A stretch of DNA of 36,529 nt from an uncultured Clostridia bacterium (GTDB taxonomy: Bacteria; Bacillota; Clostridia; Peptostreptococcales; Anaerovoracaceae), in contig CALXIZ010000124.1 of the NCBI GenBank assembly GCA_944388495.1, positions 1 through 36,529 on the forward strand, written 5' to 3'. Positions within the stretch are counted from its first letter, which is position 1; every line of letters starts with the position of its first letter. Positions 1 to 8,074 of this stretch are shown here, in pieces. A model generated the notes under the pieces. That model saw only the letters and a list, made by a program, of their open reading frames with translations, searched no databases and was not told the DNA's origin. The translations under genes and the position numbers were made by a program.

Positions 1-83
1 AGCAGGAATTTGAGATGACGGCCTGTCTCTTCGGTGCGGATAAAGGGCGATGTTCTTTTTCCGGTTCTGTTTCTGGAGCACAT
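1..83 (-). CDS. Possible partial CDS running off the left edge
   Basis: An ATG at 83-81 (minus strand) follows an AGGAGG at 99-94 with a 10-nt spacer and opens a frame with no stop to the window edge, about 27 codons rich in Arg, Thr and Ser (starting MCSRNRTGKR). The ribosome-binding site is the only real support. The peptide is too short to recognise, and no promoter was identified. It could be chance. Confidence 0.25.
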   Translation of the reverse strand, partial: MCSRNRTGKRTSPFIRTEETGRHLKFL

Positions 84-140
84 AAGCAAAAGACCTCCTC
101 GGGAGTATGGCATTCCGCACGGTACCGGGAAAGTGCGGTC

Positions 141-172
141 TCCGGCCGGATTGCGGCCGGAATTTTATAAAT
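141..172 (+). terminator. Hairpin with T-rich tail, plus-strand terminator candidate
   Basis: TCCGGCCG (141-148) pairs perfectly with CGGCCGGA (154-161) around a 5-nt loop and is followed by ATTTTATAAATTTT. The T-rich side is on the plus strand, so it would end transcription entering from the left. It lies directly beyond the stop of the leftward toxin gene and may shield that pair. Confidence 0.45.
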
Positions 173-491
173 TTTCTTTTTTCAGCAGCCGTTTGAAAAT
201 CGTGGGGTAGTTGCCGGCGCCGTGAGCGATATGGTAAACAAATACTGTTTCCTCAATCAGCCGATAAACACAGATATACTTCCCGGCGATGACAAACCGG
301 TAGCCGCTGTTTCTCCAATCTCTGTCCTGTAGGATGTGGCCGGATAAAGGAAAGATCTCCGGCCGGGAAAGCGTATCAAAAATAAGATCTGTGATCTTAC
401 GGGCGGAATCCGGTTCCGCCAGGTTTAAATGGAGCTGTGCAATCTCCTCCAGTTCTCTCTGTGCAGGCTCTAAAATGACAAGATCAGCCAT
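165..491 (-). CDS. RelE/ParE-family toxin of a type II toxin-antitoxin pair
   Basis: The product has 108 residues, the normal size for the RelE/ParE toxin fold. It begins MADLVILEPAQRELEEIAQ and shows the helical start, a conserved Arg/Tyr-rich strand (GYRFVIAGKYICVYRLIEE) and a short C-terminal strand. Relatives cleave mRNA on the ribosome (RelE) or poison gyrase (ParE); the sequence alone does not separate the two. I chose the ATG at 491 because it overlaps the end of the upstream antitoxin gene by 8 bp, as expected for translational coupling. A longer in-frame extension to 551 would run far into the antitoxin gene. The antitoxin is encoded first, the usual order for Phd/YefM pairs. Confidence 0.8.
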   Translation of the reverse strand: MADLVILEPAQRELEEIAQLHLNLAEPDSARKITDLIFDTLSRPEIFPLSGHILQDRDWRNSGYRFVIAGKYICVYRLIEETVFVYHIAHGAGNYPTIFKRLLKKENL

Positions 492-750
492 GTTGATAAA
501 TCGCCTCCAGCCGTTTTCTGGATTCTTCCGGTGTATAGGCGGGAGCATCACAGAGACGCGCCTGATCGGCCGCTTCTAACTTAGCCCGAAGTCTCAGGGT
601 CTCTTCCCGCTGTTCAAACGCTTCGATACTCATCACGACCAGATCACCCTCTCCGTTTTTTGTAATATAGATCGGTTCTGCTTCTTCGTGCGCCAGGTCA
701 GAGATCGCACTATAATTATTGCGGAGCGCAGTGGATGATTTAATAATCAC
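484..750 (-). CDS. Phd/YefM-family antitoxin
   Basis: The 88-residue product starts MIIKSSTALRNNYSAISDLA and continues with PIYITKNGEGDLVVMSIEAF, the classical Phd/YefM N-terminal DNA-binding and dimer domain. The charged C-terminal half should wrap the toxin. The start is taken as GTG at 750, 8 nt after AGGAGG (764-759). A GTG at 759 overlaps that ribosome-binding site and cannot be used. The gene overlaps the toxin gene by 8 bp. Members of this family, with their toxin, repress their own promoter, and an inverted repeat overlaps the -10 box here. Confidence 0.85.
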   Translation of the reverse strand: MIIKSSTALRNNYSAISDLAHEEAEPIYITKNGEGDLVVMSIEAFEQREETLRLRAKLEAADQARLCDAPAYTPEESRKRLEAIYQHG

Positions 751-769
751 AGTCAACACCTCCTGTATT

Positions 770-809
770 ATTCTGTAATTATTCTATCAGAATTATTTGC
801 TGTATACAA
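770..809 (-). promoter_or_regulatory. Toxin-antitoxin promoter with overlapping inverted-repeat operator
   Basis: On the minus strand TTGTAT (809-804), a 17-bp spacer and TAGAAT (786-781) form a vegetative-type promoter about 30 bp upstream of the antitoxin start. ATTCTG (770-775) and CAGAAT (788-793) form an inverted repeat overlapping the -10 box, a natural autorepression site. The assignment to the antitoxin is inferred. Confidence 0.6.
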
Positions 810-946
810 GAAGTGAATATACCTCGATCGTGTAAAAATTTTCAGTGCAGATACGCGAAAAAACTCAGCGAAGTAAAATAAATAATAATGAAGTTTTCCG
901 AAAGAAAAAGCTGTTGCAAATTGTCTCCCTTTCCGGATGGCCGCGG

Positions 947-975
947 TTGCGCGGTACGAAAAAACATAGTAAAAT
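947..975 (+). promoter_or_regulatory. Possible promoter in the 790-1139 intergenic region
   Basis: TTGCGC (947-952), a 17-bp spacer and TAAAAT (970-975) lie about 165 bp upstream of the SGNH hydrolase gene. The rest of the 350-bp interval is A+T-rich non-coding sequence. A 67-codon frame at 845-1048 has no ribosome-binding site and no recognisable content. Confidence 0.35.
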
Positions 976-1139
976 TGTAATGTATCGCAGAGTATTTTCC
1001 GGCCCTGTGCGCCGGTCAGAAGCTCGATATAAGTTCATTTTACGGTAAAACGGATTTTTCTGACGGCGGTCCGGATGTTTTTCCGCCCGGATCCGGTTCG
1101 GAAGAGTCGGCAGGACTCATATTTCAGAGGGGTGACGAG

Positions 1140-2216
1140 ATGCCTGAAGAAAAAAAAGACAGAAGACAGAACGCGAAGACAGGGCGCGGAGGGACAGACG
1201 GAAAATTCGAATACGACGAGATCGATGTCGAAAATGACGAGCAGACGAAGGAGGACCTGCGGAAAATCGCCGAGATTGAAGAGCGCAACGAAAAGATGGA
1301 GCGTATTACGCTGGAACGTGAAAAGGTCGTGGGCGCGGACGTGAAAAAGCAGGTGCATGACGGCGTGCAGGTACGGACATACAGCGTGTCGCAGGGTGCC
1401 GATACGGTATACAACGTGCGTACGGAATCGGAGATCGACAGAGAGCTGAATGATTATCAGGCGCGTATGCTGAAAGAGCAGGAGGAGCGGATCCGCGAGG
1501 AGATGCAGACTTCGGAGATCAGCGCTGCGGAAGCTGCCGCCGCGATGAAGATCGATCCGGAGGAAGTGGAAAAACATCTGGCTGCGATCAGCAAGGATGA
1601 CAGGATCGTCTGTATCGGCGACAGTATCACTTACGGTTATGAGGTCGACGGCTCTCAGACGTGGATCGGGCGTCTGAGAAGAGAGCGGGAGATCAATCTG
1701 CTGAACGTAGGGATGAACGGAGACACCACAGAGGGCATGGTCACGCGTTTCAAGGAGCACGTCGTCGATCTGAATCCGAAGGCTGTCCTCATCATGGGCG
1801 GCGGAAACGATATTCTGAACGGCACGACGCTGGATTATGTGACAAACAATGTGGTAGTCATGACGCAGATGGCGCTCGACAAGGGGATCGTTCCCATGAT
1901 CGGCATCGCGCCGGAGCCTTCGCCGAAGGATGTTCCGGAGGAGTGGAAGACATTTCTGAACTATGATTTTATCCGCGAGCAGCTGGCCGTGTATAAGGAA
2001 TGGCTGTCTGCCTTTGCAAAAGCGAATCTCCTGCCGTATGTGGATTTCGATTCCGGCATGAAGAACAAGCTTCATTCCGGCTACGGCAGATATTTTTTCG
2101 ACGGAATCCACCCGAATCCGGCCGGTCACAAGATCATGGCTTCCATCGCGGCGGAGTTTTTTGAAAAGATCGGAATCCTTCCGAGGCCGCAGGATGACGA
2201 CCGGTTTGCGCTTTAG
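1140..2216 (+). CDS. SGNH/GDSL-family hydrolase with charged N-terminal extension
   Basis: The product has 358 residues. From about residue 153 it carries the SGNH esterase fold: block I GDSITYG with nucleophile Ser162, block II around GMNGDT (191-196), block III GGGND (Asn223), and block V DGIHPN with Asp321 and His324. Relatives hydrolyse ester bonds in lipids, acylated sugars or peptidoglycan acetyl groups; the substrate cannot be told. Residues 1-145 are very rich in Glu, Lys and Arg and probably form coiled coil. No signal peptide is visible, so a cytoplasmic location is inferred. The ATG follows a GAGGGG ribosome-binding site. Confidence 0.8.
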   Translation: MPEEKKDRRQNAKTGRGGTDGKFEYDEIDVENDEQTKEDLRKIAEIEERNEKMERITLEREKVVGADVKKQVHDGVQVRTYSVSQGADTVYNVRTESEIDRELNDYQARMLKEQEERIREEMQTSEISAAEAAAAMKIDPEEVEKHLAAISKDDRIVCIGDSITYGYEVDGSQTWIGRLRREREINLLNVGMNGDTTEGMVTRFKEHVVDLNPKAVLIMGGGNDILNGTTLDYVTNNVVVMTQMALDKGIVPMIGIAPEPSPKDVPEEWKTFLNYDFIREQLAVYKEWLSAFAKANLLPYVDFDSGMKNKLHSGYGRYFFDGIHPNPAGHKIMASIAAEFFEKIGILPRPQDDDRFAL

Positions 2217-2342
2217 TTCCGTTTCCGCGGGCCGTTTTTTCCGGATTGATCCGGGACCGGTTTTGCGCGGAGCCGGCAGAGCTCCGGCCTGTTCCGGCCG
2301 CCGGAGCAGGAGCGGTGTGAGTGAAAAGGAGGTCAGGATATA

Positions 2343-3140
2343 ATGTATGAAGAGCTGAGAAAGATCATAGATGAAAGTGAAAAAATCGTATTTTTCGGCG
2401 GCGCGGGTGTCTCCACGGAGAGCGGCGTACCGGATTTCCGCTCGGAAAACGGTCTGTGGCGGGCGAAGACGCGTTTTAACCGTACGCCGGAGGAAATCGT
2501 CAGTCACAGCTTTTTCATGAGCCGTACCGATGATTTTTACGAATATTACATGCAGAATCTCGTCTTTACCGATGTGAAGCCGAACGCCACGCATTACGCG
2601 CTGGCAAAGCTGGAGCAGATGGGAAAGCTGCGCGCCGTTATCACGCAGAATATCGACGGCCTGCATCAGGCGGCGGGAAGCAGAGAGGTGTACGAGATCC
2701 ACGGTACGATCTCACGGGCGCACTGTATGAAGTGCCACAGAGAATATCCGCTGGAGTATACGATCGACAAGTCGAACTGGGCGGAGGGCACTTATACGCC
2801 GCACTGCGAGTGCGGCGGCATCCTCAAGCCGGATGTGGTGCTGTATGAGGAACCGCTCGACAATGATCTCATGATGAAGTCGATCATCGCCATCAGTGAG
2901 GCGGATACGCTGATCGTGGGAGGAACGTCTCTCGTCGTCTATCCGGCGGCGGGTCTGATTCAGTATTTCAACGGAAAGCATCTGGTACTGATCAATAAGC
3001 AGGAGACGGGCTTTGACAGTCAGGCGGATCTCGTGATCCACGATTCACTGGGAAAGGTCTTTTCCTCCGTCGTAGACGGCATCGAGTTTTCCGAGATACC
3101 GGTGCGCAGAAAAGATGAAATGCAGGAATCACAGAGCTGA
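2343..3140 (+). CDS. cobB: Sir2-family NAD-dependent protein deacetylase
   Basis: This is a complete 265-residue sirtuin. It shows the NAD-binding GAGVSTESGVPDFRS motif (20-34), TQNIDGLH (101-108), catalytic His120 in EIHGT, four zinc cysteines (C128, C131, C155, C157) and GGTSLVVYPA (193-202). Sirtuins remove acyl groups from lysines while consuming NAD and giving O-acetyl-ADP-ribose and nicotinamide. In acetyl-CoA-rich anaerobes they reactivate metabolic enzymes. AAAGGAGGT precedes the ATG at 2343 with good spacing. The gap to the SGNH gene is 126 bp and to surE 61 bp, so co-transcription with surE is plausible. Confidence 0.92.
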   Translation: MYEELRKIIDESEKIVFFGGAGVSTESGVPDFRSENGLWRAKTRFNRTPEEIVSHSFFMSRTDDFYEYYMQNLVFTDVKPNATHYALAKLEQMGKLRAVITQNIDGLHQAAGSREVYEIHGTISRAHCMKCHREYPLEYTIDKSNWAEGTYTPHCECGGILKPDVVLYEEPLDNDLMMKSIIAISEADTLIVGGTSLVVYPAAGLIQYFNGKHLVLINKQETGFDSQADLVIHDSLGKVFSSVVDGIEFSEIPVRRKDEMQESQS

Positions 3141-3201
3141 GTAAAATCGGCGGAAGAAGATACAGAGAAGATACAGAAGAGAAAAAAGACAGGAGGGCAG
3201 T

Positions 3202-3981
3202 TTGAATATTTTAGTTTCCAACGATGACGGAATTCAGGCAGAAGGACTCCGTGTCCTTACGGCGGCGCTCGCCGCCGTACCGGGCAATCAGGTCTATGTC
3301 TCCGCGCCGGACGGGCAGCGGAGCGCCTGCGGACATGGAATCAGCATGCTTGAAGTGCTCAAAATTTACAGAAGAGAGGTGCCGGGAGCCGTATGGGCGC
3401 GCTCTGTTTCCGGAACGCCTGCGGACTGCGTAAAGTTCGGGATAAAGCATCTGAAAAAAGAGATGGGAGTCGATATCGATGTCGTCTTTTCGGGTATAAA
3501 TCACGGAGGAAATATCGGCAGCGACGTCCATTATTCCGGAACGGTTTCCGCCGCTGCAGAGGGTATTTTATGCGGTGTGCCGGCTGTCGCCGTCTCGGTG
3601 GGAACGCATACTCCCACGGATGAGATGCTCGAAAACTGTACGAAGCTGATTCAGGATATCAGCATAAAGGCTGTTCCGAATCTCGACAGAAAGACATTGC
3701 TCAATGTCAATTTTCCGCCGGTAAAGCCGGACGAAATCAGAGGTCTGCGCGTCACGCGCCTGGGACCGAGAGAATACAACGAGAACTTTGAGGTTCTGAA
3801 GAACCCGCGGGGACAGGAATACTGCTGGTACAGCGGTGAGATGGTTCATTTCGAGGGTCTGGATGAGGACACGGATACAGAGGCTCAGCAGGAAGGATAC
3901 ATTTCCGTCACGCCGCTGCAGCTGGATATGACGGACTACTCCATGGGAAACCGTGTAAAAGGCTGGAATCTGAGCTTCTGA
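3202..3981 (+). CDS. surE: 5'/3'-nucleotidase SurE
   Basis: The 259-residue protein begins MNILVSNDDGIQAEG, the SurE hallmark. Metal ligands are seen at Asp8, Asp9, Ser41 and Asn100, with SGTPADCVKFG (70-80), SGINHGGN (97-104) and YSGTVSAA following. SurE enzymes dephosphorylate nucleoside 5'- and 3'-monophosphates with a divalent metal. The start is TTG at 3202, 5 nt after AGGAGG (3191-3196); no ATG fits the conserved N-terminus. The stop is followed by a strong terminator at 4078, which closes the sirtuin-surE unit. Confidence 0.95.
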   Translation: MNILVSNDDGIQAEGLRVLTAALAAVPGNQVYVSAPDGQRSACGHGISMLEVLKIYRREVPGAVWARSVSGTPADCVKFGIKHLKKEMGVDIDVVFSGINHGGNIGSDVHYSGTVSAAAEGILCGVPAVAVSVGTHTPTDEMLENCTKLIQDISIKAVPNLDRKTLLNVNFPPVKPDEIRGLRVTRLGPREYNENFEVLKNPRGQEYCWYSGEMVHFEGLDEDTDTEAQQEGYISVTPLQLDMTDYSMGNRVKGWNLSF

Positions 3982-4077
3982 CCTTTTGTACATCTTGTAC
4001 ATCGCGGTTTTCAGCTGCCGCCTTGCCGCTGTTTTTGTGCGGCCGGCGGTTATACAGCATCCGGAACGGGTATAAAG

Positions 4078-4125
4078 GCGTCTGTATGCGCACGTCAGTG
4101 CGTGTATACAGACGCTGATTTATTA
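4078..4125 (+). terminator. Rho-independent terminator after surE
   Basis: A long hairpin pairs GCGTCTGTATGCGCAC (4078-4093) with GTGCGTGTATACAGACGC (4098-4115), with a 2-nt bulge and a G-T pair, and is followed by TGATTTATTAT. It lies about 100 bp beyond surE and ahead of the next plus-strand gene. Confidence 0.75.
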
Positions 4126-4192
4126 TCCGGAATTGCCGGCTGCCGGCATTTCCGGAATAACGACGGGGAAAGGAATTAGTAAGAGAGAAGAT

Positions 4193-5167
4193 ATGGATTT
4201 TTTCAGGAATGAGATATCATTGAATGACAGGCAAAAGCTGGAGGAATTTGTGGGAGCTTATCCTCACGAGACGTCGGGGATGTCCTTTTCTTCCATTTAT
4301 ATGTGGAGCCGGGAATATACGTACCGGTATGAAATCATCGGCGATTTTCTGTGTATGGCCGGCCTGAGCAATTTTAAGGACGAGGAGGAGGAACCGTTTC
4401 TGTTTCCCGTTCTTCCGCGGGGCGGAAAGTGCGACAGAAAAAAGCTCGCCGAGACGCTGGAAGAGCTGATCGGACGCTTCCGGAAGGCGGACAGGCCGTT
4501 TGTCATGCGCCTGATACCGGACAGACTGCGGGAAATCTACGACGAGGCGCTGCCGGGGAGATTTCTCTTTATCGACGACCGTTCAAATTATGATTATGTG
4601 TACCGCGTCTCCGATCTGGCCGCGCTGAAGGGCAAGGCTTTTCACGGGAAGAAAAATCATCTCAACCGTTTCAACTGTGAATACGGCTCTTCCTGTGAGG
4701 TGCTGCCGATGTCGTCGTCGCTCGCCGGAGAGGCGCTCGATTTGGTCAGACGCATAAATGAAGAAAAGGAAGTGACAGGCTGCGAACGTATTCTTCTGGA
4801 GGGAGAATCGCGCATGCTGGAAAAGACACTGCCCGATTTTGAGAGAATCGGCCTGGAGGGTGTGGCGCTGAAGATCGGCGGGACTCTGCAGGGCTTTGCT
4901 TTCGGCGGACCGCTGGGGAAAGATACCGTTGTCGAGCATGTGGAAAAGGCGAATGTGGCATATAACGGGATTTATCAGAAGCTCAACAACGAGTTCTGCA
5001 GAAGTCTGGGCGACAGATATGAATTTGTCAACCGCGAGGAGGATATGGGTCTGGAAGGGCTCCGCAGGTCGAAAAACTCTTACCGCCCGGTACGTCTGAT
5101 CTCCAAATGCATCGCGCTTTTAGACGGCGATGAGGAGGCTCTGAAGCGTTACGGAAAACCGTACTGA
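4193..5167 (+). CDS. DUF2156 domain protein (GNAT-like aminoacyl transferase fold)
   Basis: The product has 324 residues and begins MDFFRNEISLNDRQKLEEF. Its layout matches the DUF2156 family related to the C-terminal domain of phosphatidylglycerol lysyltransferase: a conserved FSSIYMW segment, SNYDYVY (about 142-148), a basic KKNHLNRF segment and a C-terminal GLRRSKNSYRPV. Family members transfer groups from acyl or aminoacyl donors; the substrate here is unknown. The ATG at 4193 has only a weak GAGAAG ribosome-binding site. An upstream in-frame TTG at 4133 follows the surE terminator too closely to be likely. No membrane segment is evident. Confidence 0.75.
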   Translation: MDFFRNEISLNDRQKLEEFVGAYPHETSGMSFSSIYMWSREYTYRYEIIGDFLCMAGLSNFKDEEEEPFLFPVLPRGGKCDRKKLAETLEELIGRFRKADRPFVMRLIPDRLREIYDEALPGRFLFIDDRSNYDYVYRVSDLAALKGKAFHGKKNHLNRFNCEYGSSCEVLPMSSSLAGEALDLVRRINEEKEVTGCERILLEGESRMLEKTLPDFERIGLEGVALKIGGTLQGFAFGGPLGKDTVVEHVEKANVAYNGIYQKLNNEFCRSLGDRYEFVNREEDMGLEGLRRSKNSYRPVRLISKCIALLDGDEEALKRYGKPY

Positions 5168-5260
5168 GGATTTTTCGGGAACCGGAAAAACGGACGTATG
5201 ATCTGAGTTTTTGTACATTTGCACAATTCATAGACCGGATAGAAAATATAGAGGACATAT

Positions 5261-5285
5261 TTTACATATGACGAATATATGTAAA
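5261..5285. promoter_or_regulatory. Inverted repeat upstream of the thiolase promoter
   Basis: TTTACATAT (5261-5269) and ATATGTAAA (5277-5285) form a perfect 9-bp inverted repeat with a 7-bp spacer in the A+T-rich interval 5168-5463. It lies 36 bp upstream of the thiolase -35 box. It could be an operator, or part of the end of the DUF2156 transcript. No regulator can be named. Confidence 0.35.
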
Positions 5286-5320
5286 AAAATAATTTGTATG
5301 CAATAGCAAAATCAGTTGGA

Positions 5321-5349
5321 TTTAGATTAAAATAATGTTAAACTATAAT
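5321..5349 (+). promoter_or_regulatory. Promoter of the thiolase gene
   Basis: TTTAGA (5321-5326), a 17-bp spacer and a perfect TATAAT (5344-5349) precede thlA. The transcript would carry a leader of roughly 105 nt with several GC-rich inverted segments (for example GGCCGG/CCGG near 5363-5378) before the AGGAGG. No known leader RNA was recognised in it. Confidence 0.65.
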
Positions 5350-5463
5350 AAGCGGAGAATGGCCGGTGTACCGGATTCAGTGGCTTATCTGCAATCGACC
5401 ACAGCCGGCGGATTCGTGGAGCTATTCGTGTAAATCCCCTCGACAGAAGAAGGAGGTACGTCT

Positions 5464-6642
5464 ATGAAAGATGTTGTAATTGTAAGCGCGGTCAGAACAC
5501 CGATAGGACGGTTCGGAAAATCACTGAATAACGTCACGGCGGTAAAGCTCGGAGAAGTGGCGATGAAAGAGGCGGTGGCACGCGCAGGTATTTCCGCGGA
5601 TCAGATCGATGAAGTAATCTTCGGCTGTGTGCTGCAGGCGGGCCAGGGTCAGAGCGTGGCAAGGCTCGCTGCCATGGGCGCAGGCATTCCGAAAGAGGTT
5701 CCGGCCATGACGATCAATAAGATGTGCGGTTCCGGCCTGAGAACGATCAGTCTGGCGGCGCAGGCGATCAAAGCGGGCGATGCGGACATCATCCTGGCGG
5801 GAGGAACGGAAAGTATGACGATGGCTCCTTACCTGGTCTCCAAAGCGAGATGGGGAGCGCGTATGGGCAACGTGGTGATGGAGGACGCGATGCTCAGAGA
5901 CGGTCTGACCGATACCTTCAGCGGCAGCCATATGGGTATTACGGCGGAAAATGTCGCCGAGCAGTGGGGCGTGACGAGAGAAGAGATGGATGATTTCTCC
6001 TTCCAGTCCCAGCAGAAGTGCGAAGCGGCGATCAAGGCCGGAAAATTTAAAGATGAGATCGTACCGGTAGAAGTTCCTCAGTGGGACGGAAGCACGGTCG
6101 TTTTCGATGCGGATGAGCATCCGATTCCGGGAATCAAGAGAGAGGCGTTTGACGGTGCGAAGCCTGCCTTCAAGAAAGACGGCAAGGTTACGGCGCTCAA
6201 CGCATCAGGCATCAATGACGGAGCTGCGGCTGTCATCGTCATGTCGGCGGACAAGGCGGCGGAGCTGGGAATCAAGCCTATGTGCAGGATTAAATCCTAT
6301 GCATCCGCAGGCGTCGATCCGTCCATAATGGGCATCGGCCCGGTGCCGGCGACGAGAAAAGCGCTGGAAAAGGCGGGTCTGACTCTCGATGATATCGATC
6401 TGATCGAAGCCAATGAAGCGTTTGCCGCTCAGTCTGTAGCCGTAGGAAAGGATCTCGGATTCGATCCGGCGAAGCTGAACGTAAACGGCGGAGCGATCGC
6501 TCTCGGCCATCCGATCGGTTCGTCCGGAGCGAGGATTCTCGTTTCGCTGCTGTACGAGATGGAAAGACGTGGATCGAAATACGGTCTGGCGACGCTCTGC
6601 ATCGGCGGCGGTATGGGAATCGCGATGATCGTCGAAAAGTAG
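5464..6642 (+). CDS. thlA: Acetyl-CoA C-acetyltransferase (thiolase)
   Basis: This is a full-length 392-residue biosynthetic thiolase that condenses two acetyl-CoA to acetoacetyl-CoA, the first step of the C4 (butyrate-type) pathway. The nucleophile is Cys88 in NKMCGSG, with His349 in GHPIG and Cys379 in CIGGGMG, and NEAFAAQ is present. It starts at an ATG 5-6 nt after AAGGAGG. It is monocistronic: it has its own promoter, and about 300 bp separate it from ispE. The crotonase and dehydrogenase that use its product are about 10 kb downstream, so the pathway is split. Confidence 0.96.
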   Translation: MKDVVIVSAVRTPIGRFGKSLNNVTAVKLGEVAMKEAVARAGISADQIDEVIFGCVLQAGQGQSVARLAAMGAGIPKEVPAMTINKMCGSGLRTISLAAQAIKAGDADIILAGGTESMTMAPYLVSKARWGARMGNVVMEDAMLRDGLTDTFSGSHMGITAENVAEQWGVTREEMDDFSFQSQQKCEAAIKAGKFKDEIVPVEVPQWDGSTVVFDADEHPIPGIKREAFDGAKPAFKKDGKVTALNASGINDGAAAVIVMSADKAAELGIKPMCRIKSYASAGVDPSIMGIGPVPATRKALEKAGLTLDDIDLIEANEAFAAQSVAVGKDLGFDPAKLNVNGGAIALGHPIGSSGARILVSLLYEMERRGSKYGLATLCIGGGMGIAMIVEK

Positions 6643-6949
6643 GATAAAAAACGAATTATGCCGACCGTATCATAAGAAAAGAGCGGATCGGAAAGCGAAA
6701 AAGACGGCGGATTGCGAACTGACCGCCGGAAAAGATAAATTAAGAGGGATATCCCGGAAATCCTCCTGAGGCGGGATCCGGACGGCGGCCCGAGGCCGCC
6801 GGCACCGGCATTCCGGCCTGTTTCACAGGGAGAAAAACGGGGTATCCTTTTTTTATTATGCGGGAAATATCGACATATCGACGGGCCGATATTCCGGAAG
6901 CATTGTCGGATCTGTGATTTCTGTCACAGACGGAAAGGGAGGGAGAAAC
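6643..6949. other. Intergenic region between thiolase and ispE
   Basis: No gene was seen. It holds GC-rich hairpins: CGGCGG/CCGCCG (6705-6710 and 6723-6728), and CGGCGGCC/GGCCGCCG (6783-6790 and 6794-6801). Neither has a T-run, so their role as thiolase terminators is uncertain. A T-run at 6848-6854 and an inverted repeat at 6911-6930 lie closer to ispE. A 12-codon GTG extension of the ispE frame starts at 6914 but lacks a ribosome-binding site. Confidence 0.5.
6911..6930. promoter_or_regulatory. CRP-like palindrome upstream of ispE
   Basis: TCTGTGA (6911-6917) and TCACAGA (6924-6930) form a perfect inverted repeat with 6-bp spacing and include TGTGA-N6-TCACA, the arrangement bound by CRP/FNR-family regulators. 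It ends 20 bp before the ispE ATG. The regulator and any function are unknown. Confidence 0.35.
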
Positions 6950-7891
6950 ATGATGTCTTCTGTTCAGCTGAAAGTTTACGCGAAAATAAATATGTCTCTG
7001 GATGTCACAGGAGTGAGAGAAGACGGATATCATGAACTGATGTCGGTAATGCAGGCGGTAGATCTCTGCGATGAAATCACGCTGTCGGTTTCTCCTGCTT
7101 CCGGAAATTCCGTCGTCCTGAAGACAGACCATCCGGAAATTCCTGCGGACAGCAGCAACACAGCCTGGAAAGCGGCGGAGAAGATGCTGGCGATCCGCTC
7201 GCAGATCCTGCGGGAAAGAGGAGAGACGGAGAGCGGAATCCGGGTGGAAATCTCGATCAGCAAAAATATTCCGGTAGCCGCCGGCCTGGCCGGCGGAAGC
7301 GCCGACGCCGCGGGAGTGATTCTGGGACTGAACAGTCTGCTGGATCTGCAGCTGAGGCTGGATCAGCTGCGCGCTGCGGGAGAGACGATCGGCGCTGACG
7401 TGCCGTTCTGCATCATGGCGGCGGCGGGCCAGCAGCCGTCTCTGGGAGTCCGGGGCGGAGCGGCATGTGCGCTGGCGGAGGGAATCGGCGAGATTCTGAC
7501 GCCGCTGCGTTCCGTCGTATTCTGGATCGTGCTGGCAAAGCCGCCTGTCTCGGTCTCGACGGCCGAAGTCTACCGGATTTACGATACCGTGACAGTCCGC
7601 CGGCATCCCGACACGTCAAATCTGATCGAAGGTATGACTTCCGGAAATATGCAGAAAATAAAATCATCGATGGGCAATGTTCTGGAAAACGTCACATTCA
7701 GCCTGTGTCCTCAGAGCAGAGAGCTGAAGCAGCGTATGGGAGAAAAAGGAAGCATCGCGGCTATGATGAGCGGCAGCGGTCCGACGGTATATGCGCTGTT
7801 TGCAGTCCGGCAGAAAGCCGAGGCTCTTGCGGCTTCTCTTCATGACCTGGAGAAGGAGGGGTACCGCGTAATTTTGACGAAAACCCTGTAG
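6950..7891 (+). CDS. ispE: 4-diphosphocytidyl-2-C-methyl-D-erythritol kinase
   Basis: The enzyme phosphorylates CDP-ME in the MEP route to isoprenoid precursors. The 313-residue protein shows the GHMP-kinase pattern: KVYAKINMSLDV with Lys12, the ATP loop AGLAGGSADAAG (111-122), Asp150 in GADVPFC and the C-terminal MSGSGPTVYALF. The ATG at 6950 follows AAAGGGAGGGAG with a 7-nt gap; an ATG one codon later is also possible. The next gene has its own promoter starting 9 bp after the ispE stop. Confidence 0.94.
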   Translation: MMSSVQLKVYAKINMSLDVTGVREDGYHELMSVMQAVDLCDEITLSVSPASGNSVVLKTDHPEIPADSSNTAWKAAEKMLAIRSQILRERGETESGIRVEISISKNIPVAAGLAGGSADAAGVILGLNSLLDLQLRLDQLRAAGETIGADVPFCIMAAAGQQPSLGVRGGAACALAEGIGEILTPLRSVVFWIVLAKPPVSVSTAEVYRIYDTVTVRRHPDTSNLIEGMTSGNMQKIKSSMGNVLENVTFSLCPQSRELKQRMGEKGSIAAMMSGSGPTVYALFAVRQKAEALAASLHDLEKEGYRVILTKTL

Positions 7892-7899
7892 ACCGCATC

Positions 7900-7928
7900 T
7901 TGTATACACAGTACAATTCGTTTATAAT
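7900..7928 (+). promoter_or_regulatory. Promoter of the GntR gene with palindromic -35 region
   Basis: TTGTAT (7900-7905), a 17-bp spacer and TATAAT (7923-7928) make a near-consensus promoter right after ispE. The -35 box is part of TTGTATACA, with the palindrome TGTATACA at 7901-7908, a shape typical of FCD-type GntR operators. Autoregulation is inferred. Confidence 0.7.
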
Positions 7929-8074
7929 AGACAAAGAAAAGATCACAGCCGGAAAACCGGTGCGGAGTGCCTGCGGCGGGCAGGAAAAACCGCGGACGGG
8001 GGACAGTACTGGAGCCCGGGGTGACCGTCTGCTGTGTAAGATGAAGATGGATGGAAAAGAGGAGAGTAGCACAG

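Noticed and set aside
845..1048. A 67-codon plus-strand frame in the region before the SGNH gene
   Set aside because: No ribosome-binding site, an Arg/Lys-rich random-looking product, and a promoter candidate lies inside it.
1035..2702. A 555-codon open frame on the minus strand
   Set aside because: It lies antisense to the SGNH hydrolase and sirtuin genes, both with clear motifs and ribosome-binding sites; its protein is Arg/His/Leu-rich with no recognisable domain.
5300..5345. Rex redox-repressor site before the thiolase gene
   Set aside because: TTAA-rich stretches exist, but none fits TTGTTAA-N4-TTAACAA well enough.
6783..6801. GC-rich hairpin CGGCGGCC/GGCCGCCG as thiolase terminator
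   Set aside because: The stem is good but no T-run follows, and it is 140 bp from the stop; left as a structure of unknown role.
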